Shown here: in pieces, positions 1-8,359 of the stretch | Layout of the letters: every line of letters begins with the position of its first letter | Position numbering within the stretch: the stretch's first letter is position 1 | Translations under genes and position numbers: made by a program | Origin: Paenibacillus sp. Marseille-Q4541 | GTDB lineage: Bacteria; Bacillota; Bacilli; Paenibacillales; Paenibacillaceae | DNA: 64,000 nt | Direction of reading: 5' to 3' | NCBI RefSeq assembly: GCF_018310695.1 | Contig: NZ_JAGXCY010000003.1 | Span: 248,001 to 312,000, forward strand | The notes under the pieces: generated by a model | What the model saw: the letters and a program-made list of their open reading frames with translations, nothing else | Told to the model about the DNA's origin: nothing | Databases searched by the model: none

Positions 1-309
1 CGCATGAAACGAATAATCTATGTCGCTTGGCCAGGAATTAAGAGTACCGTAGCTATTATGCTTATTCTCGCAGTAGGGAATTCCCTTGGTCAAGGTTCGG
101 GTTTTGAACAAATATTTAACTTATACACGGCTCCTGTATATTCTGTGGCAGATACCATCGATACCTATATCTATCGAACCACCTTTACTACGGGTGCAGA
201 CTTCGGCTATATGACAGCTCTTGGACTATTGAAGTCTGTTATCAATCTTATTTTACTTTACTTAGCAAATACCATTGTGAAACGTTCGGGAGAACAAGGA
301 TTGTATTAA
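1..309 (+). CDS. Sugar ABC transporter permease, LplB type (5' truncated)
   Basis: This is the C-terminal third of an inner-membrane permease of the LplB/UgpA family; the reading frame is open to base 1, so the gene starts outside the window. It ends in hydrophobic helices and a short basic tail. The phrase TTGADFGYMTALGLLKSVIN is the conserved final periplasmic loop and last helix of this family. It lies 23 bases before a second permease and forms an operon with that gene and with the solute-binding lipoprotein at 1333. The three together make an importer for an oligosaccharide. The ATPase is not present, as is usual for this family, which shares an MsmX-type ATPase encoded elsewhere (family knowledge). 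The substrate is unknown. Confidence 0.9.
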   Translation, partial: RMKRIIYVAWPGIKSTVAIMLILAVGNSLGQGSGFEQIFNLYTAPVYSVADTIDTYIYRTTFTTGADFGYMTALGLLKSVINLILLYLANTIVKRSGEQGLY

Positions 310-332
310 ATGAATAGGAGGAGGAGACATCT

Positions 333-1229
333 ATGCAAAGCAACGTGATCAAGAGACGAAGAATGAGTCTTTTTGATATTATAATGTATATCATCTTTAG
401 TCTATTAGCTCTTATAACGATCTATCCATTCTATAATGTGCTTATTATTTCATTTGCGACGTTTGACAGTATTAGTAAGAGTGATTTGTATATCATCCCT
501 ACATCATTTGATATTACCCCTTATAAAGTACTATTTGCGGATATGAGTTTCTGGCGTTCCTTCCTAGTTTCTATATTTGTAACAGTAGTAGGCGTGGCAT
601 TTAGTATGTTTCTGAGTGTTACGGGAGCCTATGCGTTATCAAAAAAAACAATGCCCGGTCGAAATTTCATTCTTAGCATGATCCTATTCACCATGTTTTT
701 TAATGGGGGACTGATCCCGTTCTATCTGATCATTAAAGATCTCGGACTCATCAATAATATATTTGTGATGATCGTTCCTGCTGCGATGAATACATTCTAT
801 TTAATTATTATGAAAAACTATTTCAGCACGGTTCCAGAGAGTCTTGAAGAATCCGCCAAGCTTGATGGTGCAAACGATCTCTATATTCTTCTCAAAATCA
901 TATTGCCAATTTCAGCTCCTTTTATGGCGACCTTTGGTCTGTTTTATGCAGTGGAAAGATGGAATGAATGGTGGTATGCCATGTTATTCATTAACGATTC
1001 TTCACTTGCTCCTCTGCAAATCTATTTACGGCAGGTACTGATCACAGCAAGCTCTCAGTTGAATGGTGTAGCAATGTTACTAGCTGAACAAAGTGGATCA
1101 TCCAAGGTATATACACCTAGCCTTCAAATGGCAACAATCGTCGTTACATGTATACCTATTATTATGGTATACCCATTTTTGCAAAAACACTTTGCAAAAG
1201 GGTTGCTTGTCGGATCGATAAAAGGCTAG
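333..1229 (+). CDS. Sugar ABC transporter permease, YtcP type
   Basis: This is the second permease subunit of the importer, 298 residues, the normal length for the YtcP/AraQ family. About six membrane helices are visible. The EAA loop that contacts the ATPase is seen as ESAKLDGANDLYILLKIILP near residues 171-190. An AGGAGGAG ribosome binding site precedes the ATG by about seven bases. It is translated just after the truncated LplB-type permease and before the lipoprotein at 1333. The C-terminus KHFAKGLLVGSIKG is the typical end of this family. Confidence 0.95.
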   Translation: MQSNVIKRRRMSLFDIIMYIIFSLLALITIYPFYNVLIISFATFDSISKSDLYIIPTSFDITPYKVLFADMSFWRSFLVSIFVTVVGVAFSMFLSVTGAYALSKKTMPGRNFILSMILFTMFFNGGLIPFYLIIKDLGLINNIFVMIVPAAMNTFYLIIMKNYFSTVPESLEESAKLDGANDLYILLKIILPISAPFMATFGLFYAVERWNEWWYAMLFINDSSLAPLQIYLRQVLITASSQLNGVAMLLAEQSGSSKVYTPSLQMATIVVTCIPIIMVYPFLQKHFAKGLLVGSIKG

Positions 1230-1332
1230 AAGTTAGACCTCTTCGTATTTCTTGGATTTGATTGATCTTTTGTTATGCCAAAGGTCCATCGATTTAAGAT
1301 AGATTGCACAATTCAATAAAGGGGATGTGTAG

Positions 1333-2958
1333 ATGATTAAGTTTCGGAATTCAGTCAAAATGCTATTTAGTTTAACTCTAATGTTATCTTTAATTGTAGG
1401 ATGTACAAGTGGAAATACAGCCACAGAGCAGAAAGAAAACGGAAGCACAGCATTACAGAGTTCAGATGATCCATTTAAGGAGCATATCGAAATTTCACTT
1501 GCAACTTGGGATATTGATACGCTCTTACAGAAGGCAGGTGAGGATAAAATCTATCAGGATTTATTAAAGAAATTTAATATTTCTATTAAACCCGTTAATG
1601 TGTCATGGGATGACTATGCACAGAAATATCAATTATGGTCCGCATCAGGACAATTGCCCGATATATTTCAAACAGATGCGATCGGAACGCAGTATTATAA
1701 AAAATGGGTAACACAAAATGTTGTAAAAGCTTTACCTGAGGATATGAGCGCGTATCCGAACTTAGCTAAGTATTTTGAGGCACCAGATATTGCTGGATTA
1801 AATGAAGAGGGAAAATTTTATAATATTCCACGCCGAATGTTTCCTGATATCAAGTGGAGCGTACTCGATCGAACGGTCATGTACAGATGGGACTTAGCAA
1901 AGGAAGCAGGGATTACGAAAGAACCAGATACGTATGAAGAGTTCAATGCGATGCTAAAGGCAATTATTGATAAAGATCCAGAGCAAAAAAAGATATCTGG
2001 GCTAACGGCTTCAACGCCGAAGTTTATTGGAGGTTTCTTCTGGTTATACGGTAATCCGGTGGCTACTAGTGATGGAAGTGGTAGTGATTTCAAATGGATT
2101 AAAGAAGATGGGAAGTTTATACCCGCTGTATTTTCCAAAAATGCATTGCCAGCAATTGAAAATATGAGAAAAATGTATGAGAACAATTTAATTGATAAGG
2201 ATATTGCACTTCAGAAGCCTGATGCGGCCTATGACAAATTTGTTTCGGGTAAATCCGCAGCACTACTTGCCGGTGGTGGTTTCTTAGGCATGGATTCAAA
2301 TATTTATGAGAAACGATGGAAAACAGCTTATCCGGATAAAGATTTCACTGAAAGTGTCAAAGTGTTAAAACCACTTATAGGTCCTGATGGAAATCGATAT
2401 CATTCCATGTTCAAAACGTATTGGTCTGAAAGCTATATTAGTGCAAATGTGAATGATAAGAAAATGGATCGTATTTTGAGAATGTATGATTACATCCTGT
2501 CTCCTGAAGGTAAAGATCTACTGACATACGGAATTAAAGATGTTGATTATAAGGTTGAAAACGGCAAAAAAGTTTCTATAGGAGACAAGACGCTGCTTGA
2601 AAAATATCCTGCAAAAGGTATATTTGCTGGGCTTGCCTCTCTAGATACATCTGATGCGTATAACATGGACAATCCTACAATCGGAAATGAAAAAATCCGT
2701 CAGGAAGCAGTTGATTTCATCAATTGGAGTCTTGAAAATACAAATACACCAGATTATGATATTCGTCTCACCTATATGTCAACACCGACTAAAGATAAAT
2801 TCACTATCTTCGATCATGATGATTTGCTTAAAATTATGCTTTCTACAGAGCCGGTTGATAAGATGTGGACTGACATTGTAAATGGTTATAAAGCAAAAGG
2901 TCTTGATCAGATGATCGAAGAAGTGAATGCGAAGGCTAAAGAAGAAGGAATTGAATAA
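1333..2958 (+). CDS. Extracellular solute-binding lipoprotein of sugar ABC importer
   Basis: This 541-residue protein is a substrate-binding lipoprotein of the large LplA-like class. The N-terminus has a basic start, a hydrophobic stretch and the lipobox LIVGC, so the mature protein would begin at the lipidated Cys24 and sit on the outer face of the membrane. The body has the usual pattern of this class, with an LWSASGQLPDIF segment and a C-terminal region mentioning a maximum-displacement phrase MWTDIVNGYKAKGLDQM. An AAGGGGATG site precedes the ATG. It completes the two-permease operon to its left. The ligand cannot be told from sequence; the downstream beta-helix enzyme suggests a polysaccharide fragment. 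Confidence 0.93.
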   Translation: MIKFRNSVKMLFSLTLMLSLIVGCTSGNTATEQKENGSTALQSSDDPFKEHIEISLATWDIDTLLQKAGEDKIYQDLLKKFNISIKPVNVSWDDYAQKYQLWSASGQLPDIFQTDAIGTQYYKKWVTQNVVKALPEDMSAYPNLAKYFEAPDIAGLNEEGKFYNIPRRMFPDIKWSVLDRTVMYRWDLAKEAGITKEPDTYEEFNAMLKAIIDKDPEQKKISGLTASTPKFIGGFFWLYGNPVATSDGSGSDFKWIKEDGKFIPAVFSKNALPAIENMRKMYENNLIDKDIALQKPDAAYDKFVSGKSAALLAGGGFLGMDSNIYEKRWKTAYPDKDFTESVKVLKPLIGPDGNRYHSMFKTYWSESYISANVNDKKMDRILRMYDYILSPEGKDLLTYGIKDVDYKVENGKKVSIGDKTLLEKYPAKGIFAGLASLDTSDAYNMDNPTIGNEKIRQEAVDFINWSLENTNTPDYDIRLTYMSTPTKDKFTIFDHDDLLKIMLSTEPVDKMWTDIVNGYKAKGLDQMIEEVNAKAKEEGIE

Positions 2959-3086
2959 AATCTGTCCTGACGAGTTGTAAATATAAATATCATCAGGTGA
3001 AAGTACTTCAGCAAAGTGATGAGTCAATATACTCAAACACTAGAAATATGCTGGGGTACTTTTATTATTTTTAAAGGAGGTTTGTG

Positions 3087-5093
3087 ATGATTCAAGAATG
3101 GGTTAGGAAAATAACGATTGGTGTGATCATTGTTTCGTTCTTTGTATTATCAAGTCCAATTTGGGCAAGTGAACTTAATGTGAGTTCAAAGAATTACTAT
3201 GTCGATTCAATAAACGGAGATGATTCAAATAATGGGCTAACTGAAACCTCACCTTGGAAAACTTTAACCCCGGTAAATAATACCGAGTTTCAGCCAGGAG
3301 ATCGCCTTTTATTTCGAGCCAATGGCGTATGGTCAGGGGAGTTGTGGCCTAAAGGTTCTGGTACAAGTGGAAGCCCAATTGTAATTGATATGTACGGCAC
3401 GGGGAGTAAGCCTGCATTCATAGGCAGTCAGACGACGAATCAAACTCTTCATTTAGATAACCAGCAATACTGGGAGATTCAGAATTTAGATATATCGGCC
3501 AATTATAACAATAAATTAACAAGGCGTGGAGTGTATGTACATGCAAAAGATAGCGGAACGTTAAATCATATATATTTTAAAAATCTCGTCATTCATGATG
3601 TATGGCCTAATATCCCTCACACGAACAATAATACAGCTAAAGATACAGGCGGAATATTTTTTTCTATAGAAGGCAGTACCACGATAACCAAGTTCAACGA
3701 TATTCTAATTGAGAATTGTACGATTAAAGACCTTGATCGTGAAGGCATTACACTGACCTGGACTTCATGGTCGAATCGGGAAGGAGAGACAGGAGGTGCT
3801 GGACCTTGGACGGGAAGTACCAACGTGGTAGTAAGAAACAATTATCTGAGTAATATTGGTGGGGATGGGATTGTCATTCAAGGTGTTCAATCCCCCATTA
3901 TTGAGTACAACACAATTGACGGTTTTGGTTCGCGCAACAATAATATAAGCTATAATGCGGGCATGTGGGCTTATTCGGCGGATGATGCATTGTTCCAATA
4001 CAATGAAGCATTCAACGGTAAGACAACAAATGACGGAATGGCTTGGGATGCCGATGCTAGAACCAACCGAACAACCTTTCAATACAATTATAGCCATGAT
4101 AATGAGGGTGGCAGTATGCTATTTATCAGTTATGGCACAGAATACTCACGTGATGCGGTATTTAGATATAACATTAGTCAGAATGATAGAAACTTTATCC
4201 TGACAGCTACAAATCCAATAAACGCAAACATTTATAACAATATTTTTTATATAGGGAATGGAATTAATGCAAGAGTATTTAATACGAATAGTGGTACTGC
4301 TACATTCAAGAACAATATTTTCTATAATTCAGGTACAAATTCTACAAATAATTGGGGTGCTAATTATACGTATGACTCTAATGTTTATTATGGAAACTTC
4401 GCAACGACACCAAACGATCCCAACAAACAAACCACCAATCCACAATTTATTAATCCAGGTTCAGGTTTAGTAGGTAGAGCTACTCTTGACGGTTATAAGT
4501 TACAGAGTACATCTCCAGCGATTAATAGCGGTATTGCAGTAACGAATAATGGAGGAAAAGATTTCTGGGGTAATCCGCTCTATTTCAAAACGCCAGACCG
4601 TGGAGCTTATGAACATCAATTGCCCGTGGCTGCAGCACCAAGTAATGTAGCTTTAGGAATTATACCTGCATCTAGTAGTTTTATTGAGAACCCAAGCCGT
4701 GCTACCGATGGCATATCGAGTAATAAAGAGCTATTTTCGGGTATGGATTCAGGGGTCCAGTGGATGCAACTTGATCTAGGAAAAAGTTATGATATTAGCC
4801 GTGTTAAACTCTGGCACTATTTTGATGGAAGAAAGTTCAAAGATGTTATTATTCAGTTCGCTGAGGTACCCGATTTCTCCAATGGAGTGATAACCAAATT
4901 TAATAACGATAGTGATAACAGTGCTGGACAGGGAACCGGTGCAGATGCTGAATATACTGAAACAGCGTCAGGAAAGGAAATAGCTTTTAGTCCCATTCGA
5001 GCCAGATACGTTAGGTTTTGGTCGGGGGGAAGCAATGTGAATATTTGGAACCAAATTGTTGAAGCAGAAGTTTATGGGATAAGTACACCATAA
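3087..5093 (+). CDS. Secreted right-handed beta-helix protein with C-terminal discoidin-like domain
   Basis: The ATG at 3087 is preferred over the GTG at 3084 because the AAGGAGG site is only three bases from the GTG. A signal peptide ends near PIWAS. The mature protein starts with YYVDSINGDDSNNGL, the DUF1565-like opening common in parallel beta-helix enzymes, and then has many short Asn/Ile-rich strands (repeats like NNYLSNIGGDGIVIQ, YNTIDGFGS) to about residue 480. The last 150 residues (around VALGIIPASSSFIENPSRA) resemble an F5/8 type C carbohydrate-binding domain. The fold fits polysaccharide lyases and glycoside hydrolases, but no diagnostic catalytic residues allow a family to be named. 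It follows the importer at 1-2958 by about 130 bases, so it may supply that importer. Confidence 0.85.
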   Translation: MIQEWVRKITIGVIIVSFFVLSSPIWASELNVSSKNYYVDSINGDDSNNGLTETSPWKTLTPVNNTEFQPGDRLLFRANGVWSGELWPKGSGTSGSPIVIDMYGTGSKPAFIGSQTTNQTLHLDNQQYWEIQNLDISANYNNKLTRRGVYVHAKDSGTLNHIYFKNLVIHDVWPNIPHTNNNTAKDTGGIFFSIEGSTTITKFNDILIENCTIKDLDREGITLTWTSWSNREGETGGAGPWTGSTNVVVRNNYLSNIGGDGIVIQGVQSPIIEYNTIDGFGSRNNNISYNAGMWAYSADDALFQYNEAFNGKTTNDGMAWDADARTNRTTFQYNYSHDNEGGSMLFISYGTEYSRDAVFRYNISQNDRNFILTATNPINANIYNNIFYIGNGINARVFNTNSGTATFKNNIFYNSGTNSTNNWGANYTYDSNVYYGNFATTPNDPNKQTTNPQFINPGSGLVGRATLDGYKLQSTSPAINSGIAVTNNGGKDFWGNPLYFKTPDRGAYEHQLPVAAAPSNVALGIIPASSSFIENPSRATDGISSNKELFSGMDSGVQWMQLDLGKSYDISRVKLWHYFDGRKFKDVIIQFAEVPDFSNGVITKFNNDSDNSAGQGTGADAEYTETASGKEIAFSPIRARYVRFWSGGSNVNIWNQIVEAEVYGISTP

Positions 5094-5136
5094 AGAAAGC
5101 TGAGGAATACGTGCATGAAGGAGGGAGGGATTTCTT

Positions 5137-6204
5137 CTGTATTGGAAAAAGTATCATTATTCTGTTCAGCTTAGCCTACTGGTATTAGTTATCATTTTCT
5201 TAGCGGGTGTAATGGGGTTTGGAAACTCTCAGTACCCCCAAAAAATAGAGACGTCACAGACGGTAGCTTGGGTCAATGGTGTACCCATTGAGTCCCGAGA
5301 ATTTGAAGCTGCGTTATTGGCTGAACGAATTGGTGTGATCAGCTATTTTCAAACAACTTATGGGGCGGAATATGACAATCGTTTCTGGAACACGTTATAT
5401 GGGGGAGAAAAACCAATTGAAATATTGCGTCGTAAAGCACTAGATGCATGTGTTCGTAACAAAGTACAGCAGATGGAAGCGATAAAGTATGGCATACTTG
5501 ATGAGCAAGGAGCATCGTATACCACCTTCCTCCATCGCTTAACGGATGAAAATAATAGAAGGGAAGAAGCTGTGAAACGTAACGAAGTCATATATGGTCC
5601 TACGCAGTATGAAGAACAAGATTTCTATTCTTATCTACTAAGTAATGTAGCAAATAAATTGAAGGAACAATTAGTTTCAGGTGAACTAGCCCTAACGACA
5701 GAAGAATTGGAAACTTTTTATGACCGAAAAAAAGATCAAATGTTTATGAAGTCACCGTATATTAAGATGAAAAAAGTCTTGGTACCTCTTCAATCTGGCG
5801 GGAATTCTTCTATTCAACTGGCAGAAAAGATACGAAAGAATGCAATTGAGTTGAAATCGCTTAAACAAGCAGTGAACAAATGGGATAAGGATCTACAAGT
5901 TACCGAACAAGTATTTGACGACAAGTCTAAAAGAGATGATAACAAATATTTCCCAGAGATCTTGGAAGCGGTAAATGTATTAAAGTCTGGTGAAGTTAGC
6001 GAAGTTATACCTGTACCGGAAGGTAACGTGGTTATAGAAATTGTGGAGCGAAGGGATTATGGATATGTTTCTTATTCGGAGGTGAAGGATCAAGTGCGAA
6101 GTATGTTGATAGACGAGAAGTATGCGAGTTGGCTAAAAAAGAAGATTAAGCAGACGCAGGTGAAGGTTAACTCTATTGTGTATGAAGAAACGAATGTCCT
6201 ATAA
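5137..6204 (+). CDS. Membrane-anchored SurA/PrsA-like peptidyl-prolyl isomerase, CTG start
   Basis: The first ATG in frame (5212) falls inside a hydrophobic segment. The frame is open upstream to a stop at 5116, and the only start-like codon after the strong GAAGGAGGGAGG site (5118-5129) is CTG at 5137. That start gives a basic YWKKYHY opening followed by a full membrane helix (LSLLVLVIIFLAGVMGF). After it comes a SurA-N-like helical domain (VAWVNGVPIESREFEAAL) and a C-terminal region (about residues 190-320) shaped like a parvulin/PPIC domain with KSGEVSEVIPVPEGNVVIEI. It would assist folding of exported proteins outside the membrane, perhaps the secreted beta-helix protein encoded 43 bases upstream. 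The foldase assignment is by overall pattern. Confidence 0.82.
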   Translation: MYWKKYHYSVQLSLLVLVIIFLAGVMGFGNSQYPQKIETSQTVAWVNGVPIESREFEAALLAERIGVISYFQTTYGAEYDNRFWNTLYGGEKPIEILRRKALDACVRNKVQQMEAIKYGILDEQGASYTTFLHRLTDENNRREEAVKRNEVIYGPTQYEEQDFYSYLLSNVANKLKEQLVSGELALTTEELETFYDRKKDQMFMKSPYIKMKKVLVPLQSGGNSSIQLAEKIRKNAIELKSLKQAVNKWDKDLQVTEQVFDDKSKRDDNKYFPEILEAVNVLKSGEVSEVIPVPEGNVVIEIVERRDYGYVSYSEVKDQVRSMLIDEKYASWLKKKIKQTQVKVNSIVYEETNVL

Positions 6205-6279
6205 AGTTGTTTGTTTAGAAAGTATTTATAACTACCTCTTACTAAGTTTAACGGGACACGATAGCTTAATAGAAACAAG

Positions 6280-6310
6280 AAGGCAGCCGACATGTCGGCT
6301 GCCTTTATTT
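6280..6310 (+). terminator. Rho-independent terminator after the foldase gene
   Basis: AAGGCAGCCGACA and TGTCGGCTGCCTT form a perfect 26-base palindrome, followed by a T-rich run. It closes the operon that begins left of the window. Confidence 0.85.
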
Positions 6311-6457
6311 AACTTAGAGACAGGATGACTAAATCCGAAGCGAACGTAGTGCAGACATAATTATTTTTATGGGGGAAGAGGAAGAAGTCAGGTGGAGCGA
6401 GTATAGCTAAAAAGAGGGTGCTCAATGAGTCTAGAAAAGGTTACTCTAGTTTATGTA

Positions 6458-6595
6458 TCAAGGCTTAACGGTACCCGTTTGACGATCAGATAATACAGTG
6501 ATCGAGTCTCCAGTCGCAACTAATGTAGCTGGGTTTGTCCATAAAGAGACTGCGACGAATGCGATACCTAGTAAAGTTAGCATTTTTTTGGTCAT
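6458..6595 (-). CDS. Small secreted peptide, Phr-like in layout
   Basis: This 45-residue reading frame is too short for routine gene calls. It has an excellent ribosome binding site (AAAGGAAGG, seven bases before ATG). The protein opens MTKKMLTLLG, continues with a hydrophobic core (IAFVAVSLW), has an AxxA-like TNPATLVA cleavage region, and ends with a short polar tail SITVLSDRQTGTVKP. That is the architecture of exported signalling-peptide precursors of the Phr type, but also of other small secreted proteins. No Rap-type receptor gene lies next to it: upstream on the same strand is a short open frame ending three bases before the RBS-linked start, then remnants and an IS66 fragment. Coding is likely; the signalling role is inference. 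Confidence 0.55.
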   Translation of the reverse strand: MTKKMLTLLGIAFVAVSLWTNPATLVATGDSITVLSDRQTGTVKP

Positions 6596-6760
6596 TTCTT
6601 ATCCTTCCTTTCTAGCTGGATTTTGTTTCCACTCCATTGTATACTTGAACGTCAACTTTTGGATAGAGGAAGTTGCAGGGCCAAATATATCAAACCTCCA
6701 TGGCAAAATGTAGATCAAATTTCACTTAGATTTTCCATTGGCTATAAAGTGGAATCATTA

Positions 6761-6857
6761 TTAAGGAATCAGATCTAGAAAATCTGGGTAATCAATAAGG
6801 TCGGCTTGAATTAGCCACTTCCCACTTTTACTCACCAGTGTCAGTCTGCATTTAAAG
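6761..6857 (-). pseudogene. C-terminal remnant of an unknown gene cut by an IS66 end
   Basis: On the minus strand this stretch reads CRLTLVSKSGKWLIQADLID followed by YPDFLDLIP and two stop codons. The phrase K-x-GKWLI-x-A is common at the C-terminus of small secreted or NTF2-like proteins, so it looks like genuine coding sequence. The upstream part of the frame runs into the IS66 left end starting at 6858, meaning the gene lost its 5' part when that element or its fragment arrived. Its original function cannot be told. Confidence 0.45.
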
Positions 6858-7119
6858 GTGAGCGTCAAATACAACCCACCTGTTCCTACGTTTACGAGTC
6901 TGTCAGAATAGAGGCATCTCATTAAACGGAGGTTCTTTTATGAGCAAGCAGCAACGTAACGAATATTGGCAAAAGCAAATAACAGCGTATCGTAACAGCG
7001 GTCTTAGCATGAAAGCATGGTGCGCTGCTAATGAACTTAAACTGGTGATTCAACTGTGCCTTAGAACACTCCAGCTTGAGCGCCAAAATGAATTTGACGA
7101 TGGGCAGGTAGAGCAATAA
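6858..7119 (+). mobile_element. tnpA: IS66-family left-end fragment with truncated tnpA
   Basis: A small frame starts at ATG 6940 behind a GGAGG site and begins MSKQQRNEYWQKQITAYRNS then GLSMKAWCAANELKL, the typical N-terminus of the IS66 accessory protein TnpA. After residue 35 it diverges to a sequence (VIQLCLRTLQLERQNEF) that does not continue the TnpA family and stops at 7119. The bases from about 6858 (GTGAGCGTCAAAT...) look like the left terminal repeat region of IS66 elements. TnpB, TnpC and a right end are absent, so this is a dead remnant. The exact left boundary is inferred from memory of IS66 ends. Confidence 0.6.
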
Positions 7120-7314
7120 AATAAAGTTGGTACATCTTATTTTACTGGAAATTGTGGTTGTGGTAACTTTCAATTTCTCAAGGACAGATGTCTTTTTACC
7201 GTCTAGTCATTCGATGAAGATTCTCATCCCTCGGCATTAAGGACTCTTTAACGACGACATGTTTTTTGCAACACGCAAGTTAATAAATCTACATAAATTG
7301 AAGGAGTAAATTAT

Positions 7315-7875
7315 ATGACGGAAAAAGAAAAATCACATGCCGGCATGTTATATCAACCCGGAGATCCTGAGCTTGTAGCAGACCGCGATATTACTATAAA
7401 AAAATTACACGATTACAACAACATACACCCGCTTGATCGCGACGCAAGGCAGGCCGCCATACGCGAGTTGCTGGGCAAGACCGGAGATAACTGCGTTGTA
7501 GAGCAACCACTTTTTTGCACTTACGGGTATAATACCACTGTGGGCGATAATTTCTTCCTTAATGTCAACTGCAAGCTTATGGACAGTGGGAAAATAACGA
7601 TTGGAAACAATGTATTTATAGCACCCAATGTTTGCATTATAACGGAAGAACATGCAATGAATGTGGAACAACGGCTGGCAGGGTTGGAATATACACATCC
7701 GGTCAATATCGGTGATAATGTCTGGATTTGCGCTGGCGTTATTGTATTGCCGGGCGTGACGATCGGCGCGAACAGTGTTATTGGCGCGGGTAGTGTTGTT
7801 ACAAAGGATATTCCGTCAAACAGTTTGGCTGTCGGTAATCCCTGCAAAGTAATCCGCAACTTAAATGATGAATGA
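7315..7875 (+). CDS. maa: Maltose/galactoside O-acetyltransferase
   Basis: The 186-residue protein is a cytoplasmic acetyl-CoA-dependent sugar acetyltransferase of the left-handed beta-helix (hexapeptide repeat) superfamily. The N-terminal Mac domain is seen as HAGMLYQPGDPELVADR. The repeats are seen in NTTVGDNFFLNVN, ITIGNNVFIAPNV and VTIGANSVIGAGSVV. The catalytic His is in EEHAMN and the C-terminal NPCKVIRNL is family-typical. Length matches Maa/LacA. An AAGGAGTAAATTAT stretch precedes the ATG. Its codons are richer in GC (CGC, GCC, GGC) than its neighbours, and it sits beside an IS fragment, which hints at transfer. Confidence 0.93.
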   Translation: MTEKEKSHAGMLYQPGDPELVADRDITIKKLHDYNNIHPLDRDARQAAIRELLGKTGDNCVVEQPLFCTYGYNTTVGDNFFLNVNCKLMDSGKITIGNNVFIAPNVCIITEEHAMNVEQRLAGLEYTHPVNIGDNVWICAGVIVLPGVTIGANSVIGAGSVVTKDIPSNSLAVGNPCKVIRNLNDE

Positions 7876-8090
7876 ATCAATATTTACTAAAGCTCAGGAT
7901 TTATGCGGATTACTTAGGATGGGATAAGTTAACAAAAGATGGTTGTTCTGGAAAGTTTGTAGAAGGAAGATATGCTAATGAAGAACTTGCTGAAAAAGGT
8001 AAGGTATTTTGGAATACATATATTGATAACAGCACTAAAGGATTGAAAGAAATCCTTGAAGAGGCATATCGTCGCAAAATGCAAGAATGA
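7872..8090 (+). CDS. Small hypothetical protein coupled to maa
   Basis: A 72-residue frame whose ATG overlaps the maa stop codon by four bases (ATGA). The composition looks coding (LRIYADYLGWDKLTKDG, KGLKEILEEAYRRKMQE), with a helical, charged C-terminus. There is no clear separate ribosome binding site, so translation would depend on maa. I do not recognise the family. It could also be the C-terminal scrap of a longer gene joined to maa during rearrangement of this segment. Confidence 0.55.
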   Translation: MNQYLLKLRIYADYLGWDKLTKDGCSGKFVEGRYANEELAEKGKVFWNTYIDNSTKGLKEILEEAYRRKMQE

Positions 8091-8133
8091 TTCCGTAATT
8101 TTAATAGTTAAATATCGCTTGTTTTCATCCGAC

Positions 8134-8168
8134 AAAGAACCTAGAGAATAAACTGAGGTTCTTTTTTC
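8134..8168 (+). terminator. Terminator after maa and small protein
   Basis: AAAGAACCT and AGGTTCTTT form a hairpin separated by 13 bases and followed by a T run. Confidence 0.7.
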
Positions 8169-8359
8169 TTGTATACTTTACTAAGAATATCCATTTGTTA
8201 AGTCAATAGAAGATAGGAATAATCGCTAGTTTAAGCTCGATCATATGAAAATATGAAAGAAAAATAACAATATTTTATGTAATTTTAATGTTTTATTTTA
8301 GAAATCCTTTATATTTATTAAAAGAGCCAGAAATAAAAGACTCGAAGGGAGCCTATTAA

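Noticed and set aside
6498..6713. Plus-strand frame of 71 codons
   Set aside because: It is the complement of the small secreted peptide gene and lacks a ribosome binding site; the minus-strand reading is better in all respects.
6614..6733. Minus-strand 40-codon frame ending just before the small secreted peptide
   Set aside because: Its end (MEWKQNPARKEG) looks protein-like and its position suits an upstream receptor gene, but it is short, not helical like Rap proteins, and could be open by chance.
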